From Hirudo medicinalis (lineage: Eukaryota > Annelida > Clitellata > Hirudinida > Hirudinidae): a stretch of 64,000 bases of DNA. A model generated the notes under the pieces. The model was not told where the DNA came from. It saw only the letters and a list, made by a program, of their open reading frames with translations, and searched no databases. This document shows, in pieces, positions 34,668 to 46,500 of this stretch. The translations under genes were made by a program, and so were the position numbers. The first letter of the stretch is position 1. The number at the start of each line of letters is the position of its first letter. The stretch spans positions 61,568 through 125,567 of the forward strand of contig MPNW01000257.1 of NCBI GenBank assembly GCA_011800805.1, given 5' to 3'.

Positions 34668-35101
34668 TTACGGCAATTCAACTCTGGTCGGTTTACCTTC
34701 CTGCCCCCTCGAGCAACTTCAGTGTGTCATCAACGCAGCTGCTAAAATCATGCACATCAAAAGAAAACGTGACCACATTAATTTTTTTTTTTTCATGATC
34801 ATTCATGACATGGCATTCGCCAAAAATAGACTACAACATTTCTTCACTCATTTTCAAGTCTCTCCTAGGTCAAGTACCGTCATACCTTCCTTTCACCCGC
34901 ACCGCACATACTCCTGGTAAACGCAAGCTCAGATTAGCAACCAGGGGCTCCCAAGTCAAATCATCTGCACGACAAGCCATACTGGATGGCAGGTCTTTAG
35001 ACGTTGTTGAAACGCAGATCTGGAATAGACTCTCCCCTTCGAATAACAACATTGATCCAGCCGGGTTTCACTCCGCCCTCAAAACTTTTCTCTTCAGTTA
35101 A
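34668..35101 (+). mobile_element. CR1/L2-like LINE ORF2 C-terminus
   Basis: Reads IDYGNSTLVGLPSCPLEQLQ then CVINAAAKIM, the usual LDYCNSLL.G.P...L..LQ..QNAAA motif. After a T-tract frameshift it continues as LIFKSLLGQVPSYL, then ETQIWNRLSPSNNNIDPAGF and ALKTFLFS with a stop. It is the 3' coding end of a 5'-truncated LINE. Confidence 0.8.
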
Positions 35102-35324
35102 AGCAATTAAATTAAATGGTCTTGAGGTTCTTTTGAATATATGCCACTCAAATCAAACTCTAAAACGTTATCATTATCGCTTACTAAGATTCAGACTAGG
35201 AGCAAAAACTGGTGCTATTTCCAAATTATTTCCATTAATGACTCTTGAAGTCACGAAGTTCTATGAAATTGCTTGAAAATAAGGTATATGTGCATATCAG
35301 ATAGCTATTATTATAGCTATTTGG

Positions 35325-35450
35325 GGTGCAAGTTAGCTCAGAGGGCAGCGTTCCTGCGAACGACGGTAAAAGCAACAGTCGTTACGTGTCGCGTTCGAAA
35401 TCCAGCTTGTACCACCACAAAGTTAAAAAAATTATAATAAGTGCAATCAT
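35325..35450 (+). repeat. tRNA-derived SINE, 3' truncated
   Basis: Head gtgcaagttagctcagaggg and B-box cgcgttcgaaatccagc are well kept. The body breaks off after ccaccacaaag into an A-rich end and ataataagtgc. Confidence 0.8.
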
Positions 35451-36336
35451 TCATTTATAGTAATGGTAAGAATTGTAATTTTTACATGTTAAAGAATGGT
35501 AGGTTCAAAGTTCACATTGATTCCCAAATCAAATTTCAAATTGCATCCTTGGTTTTCACTTCTTTAACCCAGATCAACTATTATTTATAATAATAATATT
35601 GAGACTATTAATTACGTATTAATTACCAATAATGTAGTCGTCACTTAGCCACATTTTGTCAAATCATCACTTAAAATAAATTGTTTGATGAAGACATTTT
35701 GAATGCTTATCCAATTTATAGATTTACATGGTGGTGTAGAGACTCATAGAAAGGTTGCAACAATGCTGTTCTTTAATTACAAATTAATAAAATTCGCCCA
35801 ATACGATATCCAAATGTCACATTTAATCTAAAAGCAGTTGATTTTAAATTCAGCAACATTTTGATATTTCTAACTTCTGGAGGAGCTTTTAACGGCGATT
35901 TAATAAATGCATAGTTAGGTTTTTCCGAAAATCCAGGAATGAGATTCATCCATCTGGAAAAGTATGGCCATACGTTTTACTATTAATAGCTAGGGTTGGA
36001 GTTTCGTAGTTCGTACTGTCGCAATTTGAGCTAAATAATTAATTGTGGGCCAATCAAAATGATGAGAACGAGAAATGTCAAGGTAATGTAAACAAAAAAT
36101 ACTATTACCAATATCACTTCCTCATGGATTTTACATTCCCACAATGCAACACCACATAATTACATGCAAGGGAATCAAATAGTTTTCAAGTTTTAACATT
36201 TCACTAGTCACTAATTTAATTCACCAATGTTTTACTGAATATTTCAAGATACAAAAATGTGTTTTGTCTAATTTAATTTATCTAAATGCAACCAAAAATT
36301 GCACTCACATATTAATGTTTTATCAGAAATGAACAA

Positions 36337-38034
36337 TTAATCAGAATTCCACTCAGTGACGATTGGCTCGAACATCCACAAGTCAGGATGTCCTCGATGT
36401 CTAACAGTATCTTTGAAATCTGATTCACTCCATTTGAAAGGGGGCACTTGATCATAAGTAGGACCACTCACAGCAACAAATTGTAATTGCTGCATCAGGG
36501 CAAATGAAGTCAACTTGGCATCGGTTTCTCCATGGGGTCTGTGACCGAGAGATTCAAATGGATAACTTCCATTTGCAGGGTTCAGATCACTTCTGGCAGC
36601 AATGGCATTCTCGGCACTATAGGGAGGAGTGCAGTTGCAAGCAGACAATGGATCATTTTTGTAGTCATTGTACCTCATGAGCTTCATAAGCGTATCCAGA
36701 TCTTTCACATTTGAATGGTCACGTTTGAAAATCAGAGCCCTGGGTGTCTTGTCGTAAGTGAACCAATCACCGTACTTGGCAACCAACTCTGGTATTCCAC
36801 TAGCATTAAATATATCTGGAAAATAGGGAGAGTTGTAACTTGGCCAGTATGACTGCTCTTGCAAAACATGAGTTGCATCCATGCTTCTAATCATGCCAGG
36901 TATCTGTTCTAGCACATAGAGAAGGCCATCATTTAACTTAGTTGACCCAGGAGTGAATTTCTTGTAGTCTACAATCATCCATTGATTGTTGTAGGTTCCA
37001 CTGTTGTAATTACTGAAATAGTGTACCCATTCTGCACCTGAAGTTGATAATCTATTGGCAATCATGTGTCTGAAAGCCTCGAGAAGACTCTGAGGTGTGA
37101 CTAAGCTCCACAACTTATCGTTGTAATTGCCGATCGTTGTTTCTTGAGAGACAAGACCAGTCTTAATGGTGTAGAAATCATCACCTGAAAATTGCACTCC
37201 AGGATATGATGAAAATGTCATTGCACGTCCAGGCACGACAGGACCACCGGTGATGGTACGATAGCTGAGGTCATATTTCTTAAGAATTCTTAACATAGCT
37301 CCATAATGATTCCAAGTAGTTTGTGAAACCAGAAGGTCTTTTGCATCAGGCAGTACTTTTATGATAGCTGAGCAGGAACCAGTACCTAAAGCATGATCAA
37401 AGGGTTTGTAGCCATCATTATACCCACCAAGCACTGTTTCTATATCTGACAAATCACCACTAAGGAATAATAACAGCAAGCCTGTGACATCTGGTTTCAA
37501 AGGAACTTTTCCAAGCACACTTCTATGCCTTTGCTCGAAGTTGTAACCATCGATCAACCCTGTTAGTTGGATGAGAATCAATTCTACCTGATGCCACAAA
37601 GGATCACCATTGCCATGGAGAAATATTTGTTCATACATCCATTTGAAATTTTCATCGAGAAAATGTTGAAGTCTGGAACAGTAATCACTCAAAGGTTTTT
37701 TGCAGTAATCTGCATATGTGTTGTACCAATGATTCTTTATTAAATCACTTGTCAAAAGACCTTCAATTAGTCCAGCAGTATAGGCTTGTTCTCTATCCTT
37801 ATCATTGGGATTTGTTTTGACCTCCAACTGTGCAAATCCTGTCTTGTTAATTGAGTCGGCAAACGTCGCAAAAGCAGAAAAGTTTTTATGAAATCCCCTT
37901 TTCAGTTCGTAAGTGCCGTGCTTCTCATTCCAGGTGATTGAAACTTCAGTCGAACTAACCGAATACGACAATAACAACTGAAAACATAAAAATACAAACG
38001 AAACAAGCATGTTGAGGAACTTAACTACATGCAC
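36337..38034 (-). CDS. PLBD2: Phospholipase B-like protein (PLBD2/lamina ancestor type), intronless
   Basis: Lysosomal N-terminal-nucleophile hydrolase family, possible acyl-amide or phospholipid hydrolase. One uninterrupted 565-residue frame, normal length for the family. Residues about 1-28 are a hydrophobic signal peptide (FVFLCFQLLLSYSVSS). The family signature GTGSCSAIIKVLPD places the nucleophile Cys at about residue 221, where the precursor would be cut, followed by SQTTWNHYGAMLRILKKYDL. N-glycosylation motifs include NFS (51), NKT (63), NAS, NCT and NGS. The C-terminal NAIAARSDLNPANGSYPFES and RHRGHPDLWMFEP are typical. PLBD1 cannot be fully excluded. All other genes in the window have many introns, so loss of introns or a retrogene origin is likely. 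Confidence 0.9.
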   Translation of the reverse strand: MHVVKFLNMLVSFVFLCFQLLLSYSVSSTEVSITWNEKHGTYELKRGFHKNFSAFATFADSINKTGFAQLEVKTNPNDKDREQAYTAGLIEGLLTSDLIKNHWYNTYADYCKKPLSDYCSRLQHFLDENFKWMYEQIFLHGNGDPLWHQVELILIQLTGLIDGYNFEQRHRSVLGKVPLKPDVTGLLLLFLSGDLSDIETVLGGYNDGYKPFDHALGTGSCSAIIKVLPDAKDLLVSQTTWNHYGAMLRILKKYDLSYRTITGGPVVPGRAMTFSSYPGVQFSGDDFYTIKTGLVSQETTIGNYNDKLWSLVTPQSLLEAFRHMIANRLSTSGAEWVHYFSNYNSGTYNNQWMIVDYKKFTPGSTKLNDGLLYVLEQIPGMIRSMDATHVLQEQSYWPSYNSPYFPDIFNASGIPELVAKYGDWFTYDKTPRALIFKRDHSNVKDLDTLMKLMRYNDYKNDPLSACNCTPPYSAENAIAARSDLNPANGSYPFESLGHRPHGETDAKLTSFALMQQLQFVAVSGPTYDQVPPFKWSESDFKDTVRHRGHPDLWMFEPIVTEWNSD

Positions 38035-38644
38035 GATGCAAGCGAAATAATACGATACACCTAAAAACTGGAATCATATGATGGTTCATGTGATGTATTT
38101 TGTCACTGAGTGCAATGTAATAAAATTTAAAATATGAATTTAAAATAATTATTTACTAGTTGAGAAAGTTACTTTGATTTGAGAAAACCATTTTTCTTAA
38201 AATGAAATTAATACTACAGTAGGGGCGCGAATAAATTACAAGACTTGATAAAGAATCCATTCATTCCGATATATTTAAGAATCTTCGTGTGCATCAATTT
38301 TCAGGTGTATCTTGACACTACAATAATATTTCGGATAATTATTAACATCAGAGGCGGATCTAGAACACTTTGGCGGGGGCACGCAGGAACCATGGTGCAG
38401 TGGCGGATTTGGGAGGAGCTATTATTAATAAATTATCGTAAATTATTGAAATAAAGTATAACAAATTTTGAAATTGAAGTAGATTTAGTTTATTGTTTCT
38501 TAGATTTTAAAAATCATGGAGGGGCATGGCTCTCATTACATAGCATACTCAGCGAGTTGTCTTCCCACCCATGTCGCGGATATGTCGGGATGTGTCCGAT
38601 GGGAGATTCTCCCATCCATCATCCCGTCACGTTTTTCTATGGCA
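38035..38644. other. Spacer upstream of PLBD2 with hAT-end fragments
   Basis: Probably includes the PLBD2 promoter. From 38351 and 38398 there are two sequences beginning cagaggcggatctag and cagtggcggatttggg. Both resemble hAT terminal repeats but no partner ends were found. Confidence 0.4.
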
Positions 38645-39806
38645 GTTTAGTTCAGTGACGTAACTTCAAAAGGCAGCCCCCAATAAAATCAAAATGGGCC
38701 GCTTGAGGACTTGAAGGGTTACGTGTAATTTGCGTGGTCAAATTACGAAAAAAAAACACATTACAAGACAAAATTAGATCATGAGATTCCATTAAATGTA
38801 CATTAAATGTAAAAACAAAATTGAATTTTTCGACATTAATAAAATTATAATCCTTTTTTATAATGGGTTGTAACCACCAACTTAGTAATGAAATCGTAAA
38901 TTGAAATCAATTCTTTACAATGTAAAAATGGAAATTATATTTGTTAATTGACTTTCTGGATGAAACTTAATTTAAACCATTTTTTCTTCTGCAATTTGTT
39001 CAAATATATCTATAAGTTTGTCTGTATCCATAACTTTTGCCCGTTTTGCTTCAATATTCAGTATAGCCAATCCTTTAAGATGCTCTTGAGCCATAGAATT
39101 GCGAAAAATTACAATTTTTGATGTACTTCAGCTTAGAAAAAGATCTTTCTGCGGATGCCACTGTAACTGGTAATGACAAAAATATAATTAGATAGGTACA
39201 TACATCCAAATATTTTCATCCAAACAAGCTCTATTAAATGCCACGACCCACTTTCTAATGCCACATTTCTCAATCAGTCTCTCCACTTTTCGCCACTCTG
39301 AGGCAAAGTCGTACCCAGCAAGCACAAGAAATCGGGACCCGACGGGGTCCCACGCGGGAAGAAAAGCGGGGCCCCGCTGGTTTATGACCGCGGGCACCAG
39401 TTGGGTCCCGCTCGGGTAGCCTGCCGGTTTGTGTTGTGGGCGCCACACGGGCCCCGCATTAGTTGCCCGGCATCATTAAGCACGGGTTGCCCAGCCCAAT
39501 CCCTACATCGTTAATCACAAGTTTCCCAACAATATATGTAAGACTGAAGAGTACAAATTGTTGGGTTATCACATCAATTTCATTGAGAAAAATTCAGCTG
39601 TTATTAATTCAAGGGGTTTCTTTTCCGACTGCCAGCTCTGGCATTTCCAAACCACTTGCGAAGTTCCATCTCACAATCTTGGCTGGTTGCAGTTGAAGTG
39701 CTTGGGTTCCTTTGTACTACCCCTAAAATTCTCCAGACAAAAAGATTAATCATACTGCTAAGCTTATTATTACTCTATAATTAAGTTAAATTAAAATTCA
39801 ATTTCT

Positions 39807-39984
39807 GGCATGCAGGTTGGCTGAATGGGTTACATTCCTGCATGTGGCGGTAATGGCAATAGTCGTAATGTGTCGTGTTCGAAACCCAGCCTGCACTGCC
39901 ACAAGCGCCCTCTGTAAGGAGCGCTATATAAATGGTTTCAAGAAGCGCCTCTGATGCTATGCATATGGCGCTATATAAATTAAG
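39807..39984 (+). repeat. tRNA-derived SINE, best-preserved copy
   Basis: A-box-like ttggctgaatgggt, B-box tgttcgaaaccc, body agcctgcactgccacaagcg, ggagcgctatataaatgg, then agcgcctctgatgctatgca and tggcgctatataaat. The A-B box spacing and order are those of a tRNA-derived SINE. Useful as the family reference in this window. Confidence 0.85.
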
Positions 39985-40049
39985 TACAAATTTATGGTAG
40001 CATCAAACCAAAGTGTTAATCAAAAAAGTTACAAATGGAAGAGTGTTGA

Positions 40050-40260
40050 CTAACCAAACACAACATTCATCATTTCAGTTTGTCGAAAGGCCTTTTTGAA
40101 ATGCTGCCCCGACAAATTGCACTTTCTACCCATTTCATCCGTCAGCAAGAGCTTCATAAGTCTCCGGATGGTGGTCTCGATGTTACATCCTCCATTGGAT
40201 GCCAGAGCAGAAATCCGAATTGCATATTAGAGTCGTTAAACTAATTTTTAAAATATTGAT
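40050..40260 (-). pseudogene. DUF4806-like coding remnant
   Basis: The minus strand reads AIRISALASNGGCNIETTIR then RLMKLLLTDEMGRKC and FKKAFRQTEMMNVVFG. The GG...TIRRLM..LLTDE...C..SG...K.AF pattern resembles DUF4806, which is common in invertebrate transposon-associated proteins. Pieces further 5' (IWNDREFASTEDILKDVAVK near 40320; TWSIRFPNSKEEMGLEDP near 40560) probably belong to the same broken gene. Confidence 0.45.
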
Positions 40261-40524
40261 TTTATAACAACCAATTGGTTTTTAACTGCAACATCCTTTA
40301 AAATGTCTTCAGTGCTCGCAAATTCACGATCATTCCAAATTGACAAACTAATTCCTTCAGGAATTTCAACATTAGGAACCACATTGTTTTGCAAGCTTCG
40401 TACTTAGAGATCTCTTAATCATCTCTGTATTTGCTATTAAGAGCTTAATGGCCTTATCCAAATCTGTTTTGAAGCAATATATCAAGAATGAACATTAATT
40501 TATTTGTCAATATTATAACAAGTC

Positions 40525-40540
40525 NNNNNNNNNNNNNNNN
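40525..40540. other. Assembly gap (16 N)
   Basis: Short N run inside the nested mobile-element region. Confidence 0.95.
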
Positions 40541-41926
40541 TTGGATCTTCCAAACCCATTTCTTCTTTTGAATTTGGGAAACGAATGGACCACGTATCCT
40601 CATCAAATTGTCGATGTAATTCATCGTCAACTGACAGTATCAGTTGAATTTCTAAATCTAGACACATAATTTATATCTGTATTGGAGCATGAAGGAATAT
40701 GCTCAACGTTAACATAAGCATCAGTTTTCAGCTGATTCATAATTTCTTCAACTCGTCTAGCTAATTGACGTCTTTTATTTCTCTCTGAAACGTATGGTGA
40801 TAAACTCGTGTTGCAGAAGGTTTTTTGAAAAATTATCGCTGCTTCAAGACTTCAGCAAGAACTTTAACACCCGATAACTTTGGAACGCGTTAAGATAGAA
40901 TCATAATTCCTTTTTCGTTAGAAAGGTCTTACTTAGGAAAATAATGTGTTCGCATAAAACAAGCACATCTAATAAAAATGAATTTTTGGCTAATAAATGA
41001 AGCTTTAGTAGCCGAAAAAATAGAATTCTTTAACGTGTTTCAAATGTTATGAATATATTTAAAATCTACAAAAAATTCCCTTTCTAAAAATATATGTTTC
41101 GCTAACGTGTCTCCAGCGCAAGTACCCGAAATTTTACCGCTAAATATAAGACTCGTGCTGTTGTATAATGAAACTATAGTTATATATAACTAAACAATTT
41201 TACAAACAGAGTAATTGCAAGTATTCACTAAATGTTTACTGTTGAAATAGTTTTGTTAATTGTTCTATGTTGTGTGGTTCTGGGGACGCGGAGTTGGTGA
41301 GAAGTTGCAGCGAGTAGCTTGTCGTGGTGAAGTTGTCGATAGAAACTTTGTTGTATAATGGCTGTAGATAAGTTCCTTAATTGCTTAGAGTTGACTGTTA
41401 AATTCAGTTGTTTATTAAACTATTTACTGTTGTTTCCGTTTTCTTCTATAATTTTCAATATTTACATTTTAGAAATATCATTAATTATGTATAAAATTTA
41501 TCTTATACACGTACATGCACACAAACACATAAACACATTATTTTCCGGCGGTGATAAGCAACTGGGCTACGCACGGGACCCTTGTGGGCTCTTTGACACA
41601 TTAACACACTTTGACACACGAGCTTCTTCCCCTAAGGGGCCCGTCCCTATCCCGACATTTTGCCCGGCCATAAGCCGCTGAACTGGGCAAACCGGGCAGC
41701 CCGTCTTCAGACCGCACGGTCCCCGTCTGTCGGTGCTTGCTGGGTACATTAAATTTTACAGAGATTTATTGATTTTAACGTTTCAGCAAAAAAAAAACTT
41801 ATAATTTTAATGTGATCAACGCGGAATATGAATAAAAAAATAAAATATTTAGATTTTAGGTTTACGACCCTAGGCCCCCCACAGTTGCCGACCCTGCGGA
41901 CCCATAGTTACGCCACTGGTTAAGTT

Positions 41927-42336
41927 GATCCGCGAACTTCGAAAAGAAGTTCCCCCTTTTGGACAACCAACTCTAGTCCAACAGGATTTCGTACTGTATT
42001 GAAACATTCCTTTTAATGAGAGCTTCTCCGCAGGTTTACAGTAGTCTTGAACATATACTGCGACAGTTTTAAAACTCGAACTCATTATCATTGCTCCCAC
42101 TGCAGTGACCCATGGTTCGTTGGGAATTTTCCACTCTTGCTAAGGAAGAGAAATTTATTTACGTAATCTATATGTATAAAATGTTACATATCATTTTTTT
42201 TATTTATTATGAGTATTTAATTCTACATGGCATTAACCAAACCAATCGTATGCAGACATTCGACGTGCCGAGCGATATAACACAAAAGGCTTGCCATTTG
42301 AGGCCAGAAATTCCGATTTCTCATCGGGGTTTTGGC
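41927..42336. promoter_or_regulatory. Region upstream of NME6
   Basis: About 410 bp between the transposon edge and the NME6 start. Probably holds its promoter and 5' UTR. No motif could be assigned. Confidence 0.4.
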
Positions 42337-43460
42337 ATGACGAATTTCAAGCTGACTCTTGCCATACTCAAGCCGGATGTAGTGGGACATCCCGTTGTAT
42401 TGAAAGTTTGTTTGGTTTTCGTAGCGAACACAATTACAGAAAATACAACTCGTGTGATGATTTAGGAAATTAAGGACATCATCTTGAAAGAAAGGTTTCT
42501 TGTTGTTGCAAGTAGAACTGTCCAAATGTCGATGGCACAAGCAGAAAACTTTTATTCGGCACACAAAGGTTGTGCAAGATTGATATGTTCTTGAAACGAA
42601 TAATGCGATTAATGCCTTGTATCTATAAACGTTTATTGCCATTTAAGCGACTTTGAACAGTTATTACTTTTCAGATAGGTTTTTCTACAAAAGACTAATA
42701 TACTTCATGACAGGGTAAAAACTTTGACATTCTTAAAAACCGACTGTAGTGGTTGTAGATTTAAAATCTGTTACATAACTGAATGATTGGGGAACACTGC
42801 TTCCACAACTGTACCTCGCCAAATTTAAGATATTTTTACATTTCAGAGGTCCTCTAACTGCGGCTATATTGTATCGGGAAGGATGCATCTCAAAATGGCG
42901 AGAAGTGATGGGCCCAACGAAAGTGTACAAGTAAGATCTCCAAGGAATTTCGATAAATTTAACTCTGTTTATTGTGAATTATAATGAATTGTGAAGCAAT
43001 GATTTTCTTGAAAAATTTACTTTTCTGATACTACCTGTAATTTTATCTATTTCATCTATTATTATTATATTATTTTTTTTCTGAAATGCAGAACTATTCA
43101 TGAGTATCCAAACACGATCAGAGGGAGATTTGGCTTAAGTGATACAAGGAATTGCACACATGGTTCAGGTTTGTTTCATTGGTTGTTATTGATGCCTATG
43201 GGCTTTTGAATGTTAATTATCAATTTTGATATGCATTGAATATGGCAAAGCTTGGCATGATACTTTGGGTCTTTATTGAAAGGTTTAAAAGTAAATCTGT
43301 TTGTCTTTTAGATTCAAAGGAAACAGCATTGTTAGAGATTGCAACATTTTTCCCAGAATTTGATGCCATGAAATGGTTGCAATCTCAAGATTGTAAGCTT
43401 TTTGAGGAAGAAAAAGTGAAGTACAACAAGGAAAGGTTTTCTCATGAACCCGTCATGTGA
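42337..43460 (+). CDS. NME6: Nucleoside diphosphate kinase 6
   Basis: Group II NDP kinase, reported as mitochondrial in mammals. Six exons join in frame: 42337-42405, 42466-42568, 42675-42714, 42847-42930, 43092-43168 and 43312-43460, giving 173 residues. The start MTNFKLTLAILKPDVVGHP was chosen because it sits just before the first strand, as in family members; an upstream in-frame Met (about 42250) is possible. Motifs: LAILKPD, RFFYKRLIYFMTGGPLTAAI, WREVMGPTKVYK, TIRGRFGLSDTRN and the active-site NCTHGSD with the phosphorylated His. Four to five extra residues after the His motif and a long C-terminal helix mark the NME6 type rather than NME1/2. It ends 118 bp from the CFAP54 stop, convergent. 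Confidence 0.92.
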
Positions 43461-43480
43461 TTTAAAAGGAATTAAAGTTC

Positions 43481-43486
43481 AATAAA
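43481..43486 (+). promoter_or_regulatory. Polyadenylation signal of NME6
   Basis: AATAAA 21 bp after the TGA at 43458-43460, inside the 118-bp gap to the CFAP54 stop codon. Confidence 0.7.
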
Positions 43487-43578
43487 TGTGACCTAGAAAC
43501 TTTTAATTGAATTAAAAATTAAATAAATACTCATTCCAACAGCTTGGAGCCTCATGACTTATTCAATGAAATTAGTTT

Positions 43579-46500
43579 TTAGTTTTTGAGAATATACATG
43601 ACCTTTTCAATCAATGGTTTAGTGTAACAAATAAGAAGATCTTCTTGAGACAAGAACAGTATTTCTTCTTTGGTGACCTGTATTTGCTCCTGAAAAGGCC
43701 TTTAGAAATTATTTTCTGTCTCCAAATGATTTATTAAATCAACTTACTTGAACTGGCTCTTCTTGGTCCAGGGGAATATTTGCCTTGTCTTCGAAGTCTT
43801 CTCTAGAATAGCATGACACACTGAATCGACAATCACAAGATTGATTTGATTTAAAAACCTGTGGAAAGAGGGAGAAATAACCCACCACTGATGAACCATC
43901 AGCAGCTGCTTGAGTGTGGTTGTCATTTTGCCGGGAGTTGAAGCTTCCCTGTCAGTGTGAAGGTAGAGGACTACCACTACTTGATCCCCCTGACTGTCCA
44001 AATTCATGAAGCGAGGAGTATACCACATCAAAATCAACTTCTCTATTGTTTGTTCTGTTGCTTCCATTCTTGTTTCATTAATTTGAGTATCATTCAAATC
44101 ACCTGCAAAGCTAATATATCCTGACTTTTCTATCAACTGCTTTTTGACAGAACAAAAAATTTTGGTTGAAATATTTTTGATGCAACTTTCATTTATCGGG
44201 GATTGTGATTTGGTTATTGACTCTGATGCACCACTCAGAAGGTTCCAAAGGCTTTTGCTGGGGAGGCCTGTGTCAATTAAATCCTGAAAATATTGTTTGG
44301 TTGTATTTCACTTAAATAATTTATCAATCATAATGCAGCTCCAGTAAATTAGGAAAGCTTTAGACATAGATATTTATTACATATTATAACTTTTGATAAC
44401 TATATTACAAGTGTCTTTGCTTTCCTCGTGTGTCTTTAGTGTGAAATTAATTACCACTATTCCTCCAATGAGCATATTATACTATGTTGTTGTAATATTT
44501 ATGTACACATAAAAAATGCCCTTCTACCTTGACTGGTTTTAAAGTCCTGGCTATGCCACTGTTACTTATAATTGATGAACAATGCCGAAATATGGTTAAT
44601 TATTAATATGAGTGGATTCATCTAAAGTATCTCAATGATGTAAAATAAACTTTATACTACATGTAAGATGTTTAGGACCTTATATTCTAGGAGATTTTGA
44701 GTAAGGAATGAATTGAGGGCTTTGATCTTAGAACCCCACATGTCAGAGAATATTGGAAGATCAACTGGAAGTTGTGGAAGATGTGAAGAATGCTGAGAAG
44801 AATCAAGAGTTCCAACAGGTTCTGGATTTGTAGATTCTAAATCATTTGAAGTGTTGTTGATGAGCTGTTCAATGCTGAGCATCCTTGATAGACTTTTGTG
44901 ATATTCTGTTATATAAAGTAGTATTGATAAATGTCATTTGGTTAAAGAGACTGGCATGTAATTGATTTGTTAATTGAATTCTTTTATTCGATCACTATGA
45001 AGCAGTGTAGCTGCATTGTTTTTGCAGCCTAACTAGGGCTTGTGAACATGGATGAATTCTTTGGGTGTTGTGCATGCTATATAAATTGTACTATAATCAA
45101 AATTAGGAATAAATGCATAACATTTTCATTATCTAAGAAAAGTATCTCTGGTTAAAACCTACCAAGGATGTCTCTCCAAGTTAGCAAAGATGACAATTGA
45201 TGGATTCTTTCATTGTTCTTTTCCAAACTTTCACCTAACAAAATGTCCGAATCTTCCAATGAATCAATACCTGTTAAATTTAAAATTAAACAAATGGATG
45301 GATTTATTTCATAAATTAGTTTTGTAAATCAACAGTTCCAACAAGCAGTAAAAGTTGCATATATCCAATGGACTGCTATTAAATATTTGTTTCATTATGT
45401 AAAGGAAGTATGTATGTAATTTCTAATACAGGGAAGACATTTTCAACTCACAATCAAAAAACTCTGGAATTTTCAATACTGTGGATCCAAAAATATCGAG
45501 AGCAATGAAAGCTGGAGGTTCAGTGTTGGTGGAATCTTTGATTTGGGAATAAAAATTGTCATTCAAAGCAGCCTTGTTTGTAAATTCATTTCTGCTGGAA
45601 ATGAATTGAATTGCTGCATTCAATGAAACTTCTGCAATCAGTTTAAGTTTTTCAGCTTCCACTTCATCCTAGACAAAGCATCACAATTTGAATTGTCCAC
45701 TTGAGTATTTAAATAGTAAATTGAAATTAATTAATTTCATCAATTTTTATTGCAATAGTATATCGTTTGTTTGCAATTCATGAAGGCTAGATACCATCTT
45801 CTCTTTTGAGTAGTCAGAAGCACTGAGGCACAGCAGAGCCATCTCTAAAAACACCTCCTTCACAATGCTGTCAAGAGTTTGAGTAATGTTAATAAGTTAT
45901 AAATTTAAGTCAAGCGATGAGTTGTTTAGTCTACCATGTTATTTTTTATCCTTAGAATAAAGCCGAGATTACTTCAGACAATTTATAAATATAAGGAAAT
46001 CCACCTGTGTTTGTGAAGATGAGAGGTGTTGATTCTGAGAGCTTGAAGGAAGCAAAATGCTGGTTGCATGATGTCAAAATGCTGGGCATTTAGAGCAACC
46101 TGTCTGAGGATGCAACCTGATGCACAATTTAACTCAATTAAAAAAAATTAATTTCAAAGAGTTTATGCATTACATAATTTAATTTTTATTACTCTTAATA
46201 TTTAGTGAAAATCATAAAGTAAATATACTACAGATTCATCCTATTATTAATCTGTTGCAAGTAGATAAATACACCAGAACAAGAAATTTGTAAATTAAAT
46301 TGGACCAATGCAATCCTTCATCTTAAAATCAAATATATGCGATCTTCTATATTATATTTAATGAAATTGCATATGTCACCTATGTCACAATAATTGTTTA
46401 ACCTGTGTTGAATAATATTTCCATAATTAGCAAAGGATTCTCTTTGGCTGAAGAGCTGGCATAGTCATAAGCCAGCAAGAGATCATTTATGGCCTGTTCC

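Larger units (their letters stand above)
33809..36336. other. Spacer between TOGARAM1 start and the PLBD gene
   Basis: Probably contains the TOGARAM1 promoter just right of 33808. It also holds a short hAT-like MITE, a CR1/L2-like LINE fragment and a SINE, listed separately. Nothing recognised in 35460-36330. Confidence 0.5.
39311..41747. mobile_element. Palindrome-ended DNA element nested in the hAT
   Basis: Begins gtacccagcaagcac at 39311 and ends with its exact reverse complement gtgcttgctgggtac at 41747. Sequence just inside both ends is GC-rich (for example gacggggtcccacgcggg), unlike the AT-rich surroundings. If the repeat proper is CCCAGCAAGCAC, the flanks are TA on both sides. It could also be two separate short insertions in opposite orientation. 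Confidence 0.5.
38653..41918 (-). mobile_element. hAT transposon with nested insertions
   Basis: Ends cagtgacgtaact (left) and, read inward, cagtggcgtaact (right) form terminal inverted repeats. Flanks gtttagtt (38645-38652) and gttaagtt (41919-41926) agree at 7 of 8 bases. On the minus strand at about 38992-39180 is the transposase C-terminal dimerisation region: LPVTVASAERSFSKLKYIKN, then after a frameshift LRNSMAQEHLKGLAILNIEA. This is the standard hAT motif. The interior is invaded by a GC-rich palindrome-ended element (39311-41747), which itself holds a SINE and a DUF4806-like remnant. The element is dead. Confidence 0.65.

Noticed and set aside
35326..35420. Possible tRNA gene (good TTCGAAATCC box)
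   Set aside because: The same sequence recurs with a SINE body and tail at several places, and the acceptor-stem halves do not pair; it is a SINE head.
36532..36714. Plus-strand ORF inside PLBD2
   Set aside because: Shadow of the PLBD2 coding strand; no own features.
41930..42100. Minus-strand ORF with MSSSFKTVAVYVQDYCKPAE, and opposite-frame KLIRELRKEV reading
   Set aside because: No family match in either frame, and the ORF runs on into the hAT terminal repeat; not supported as a gene.
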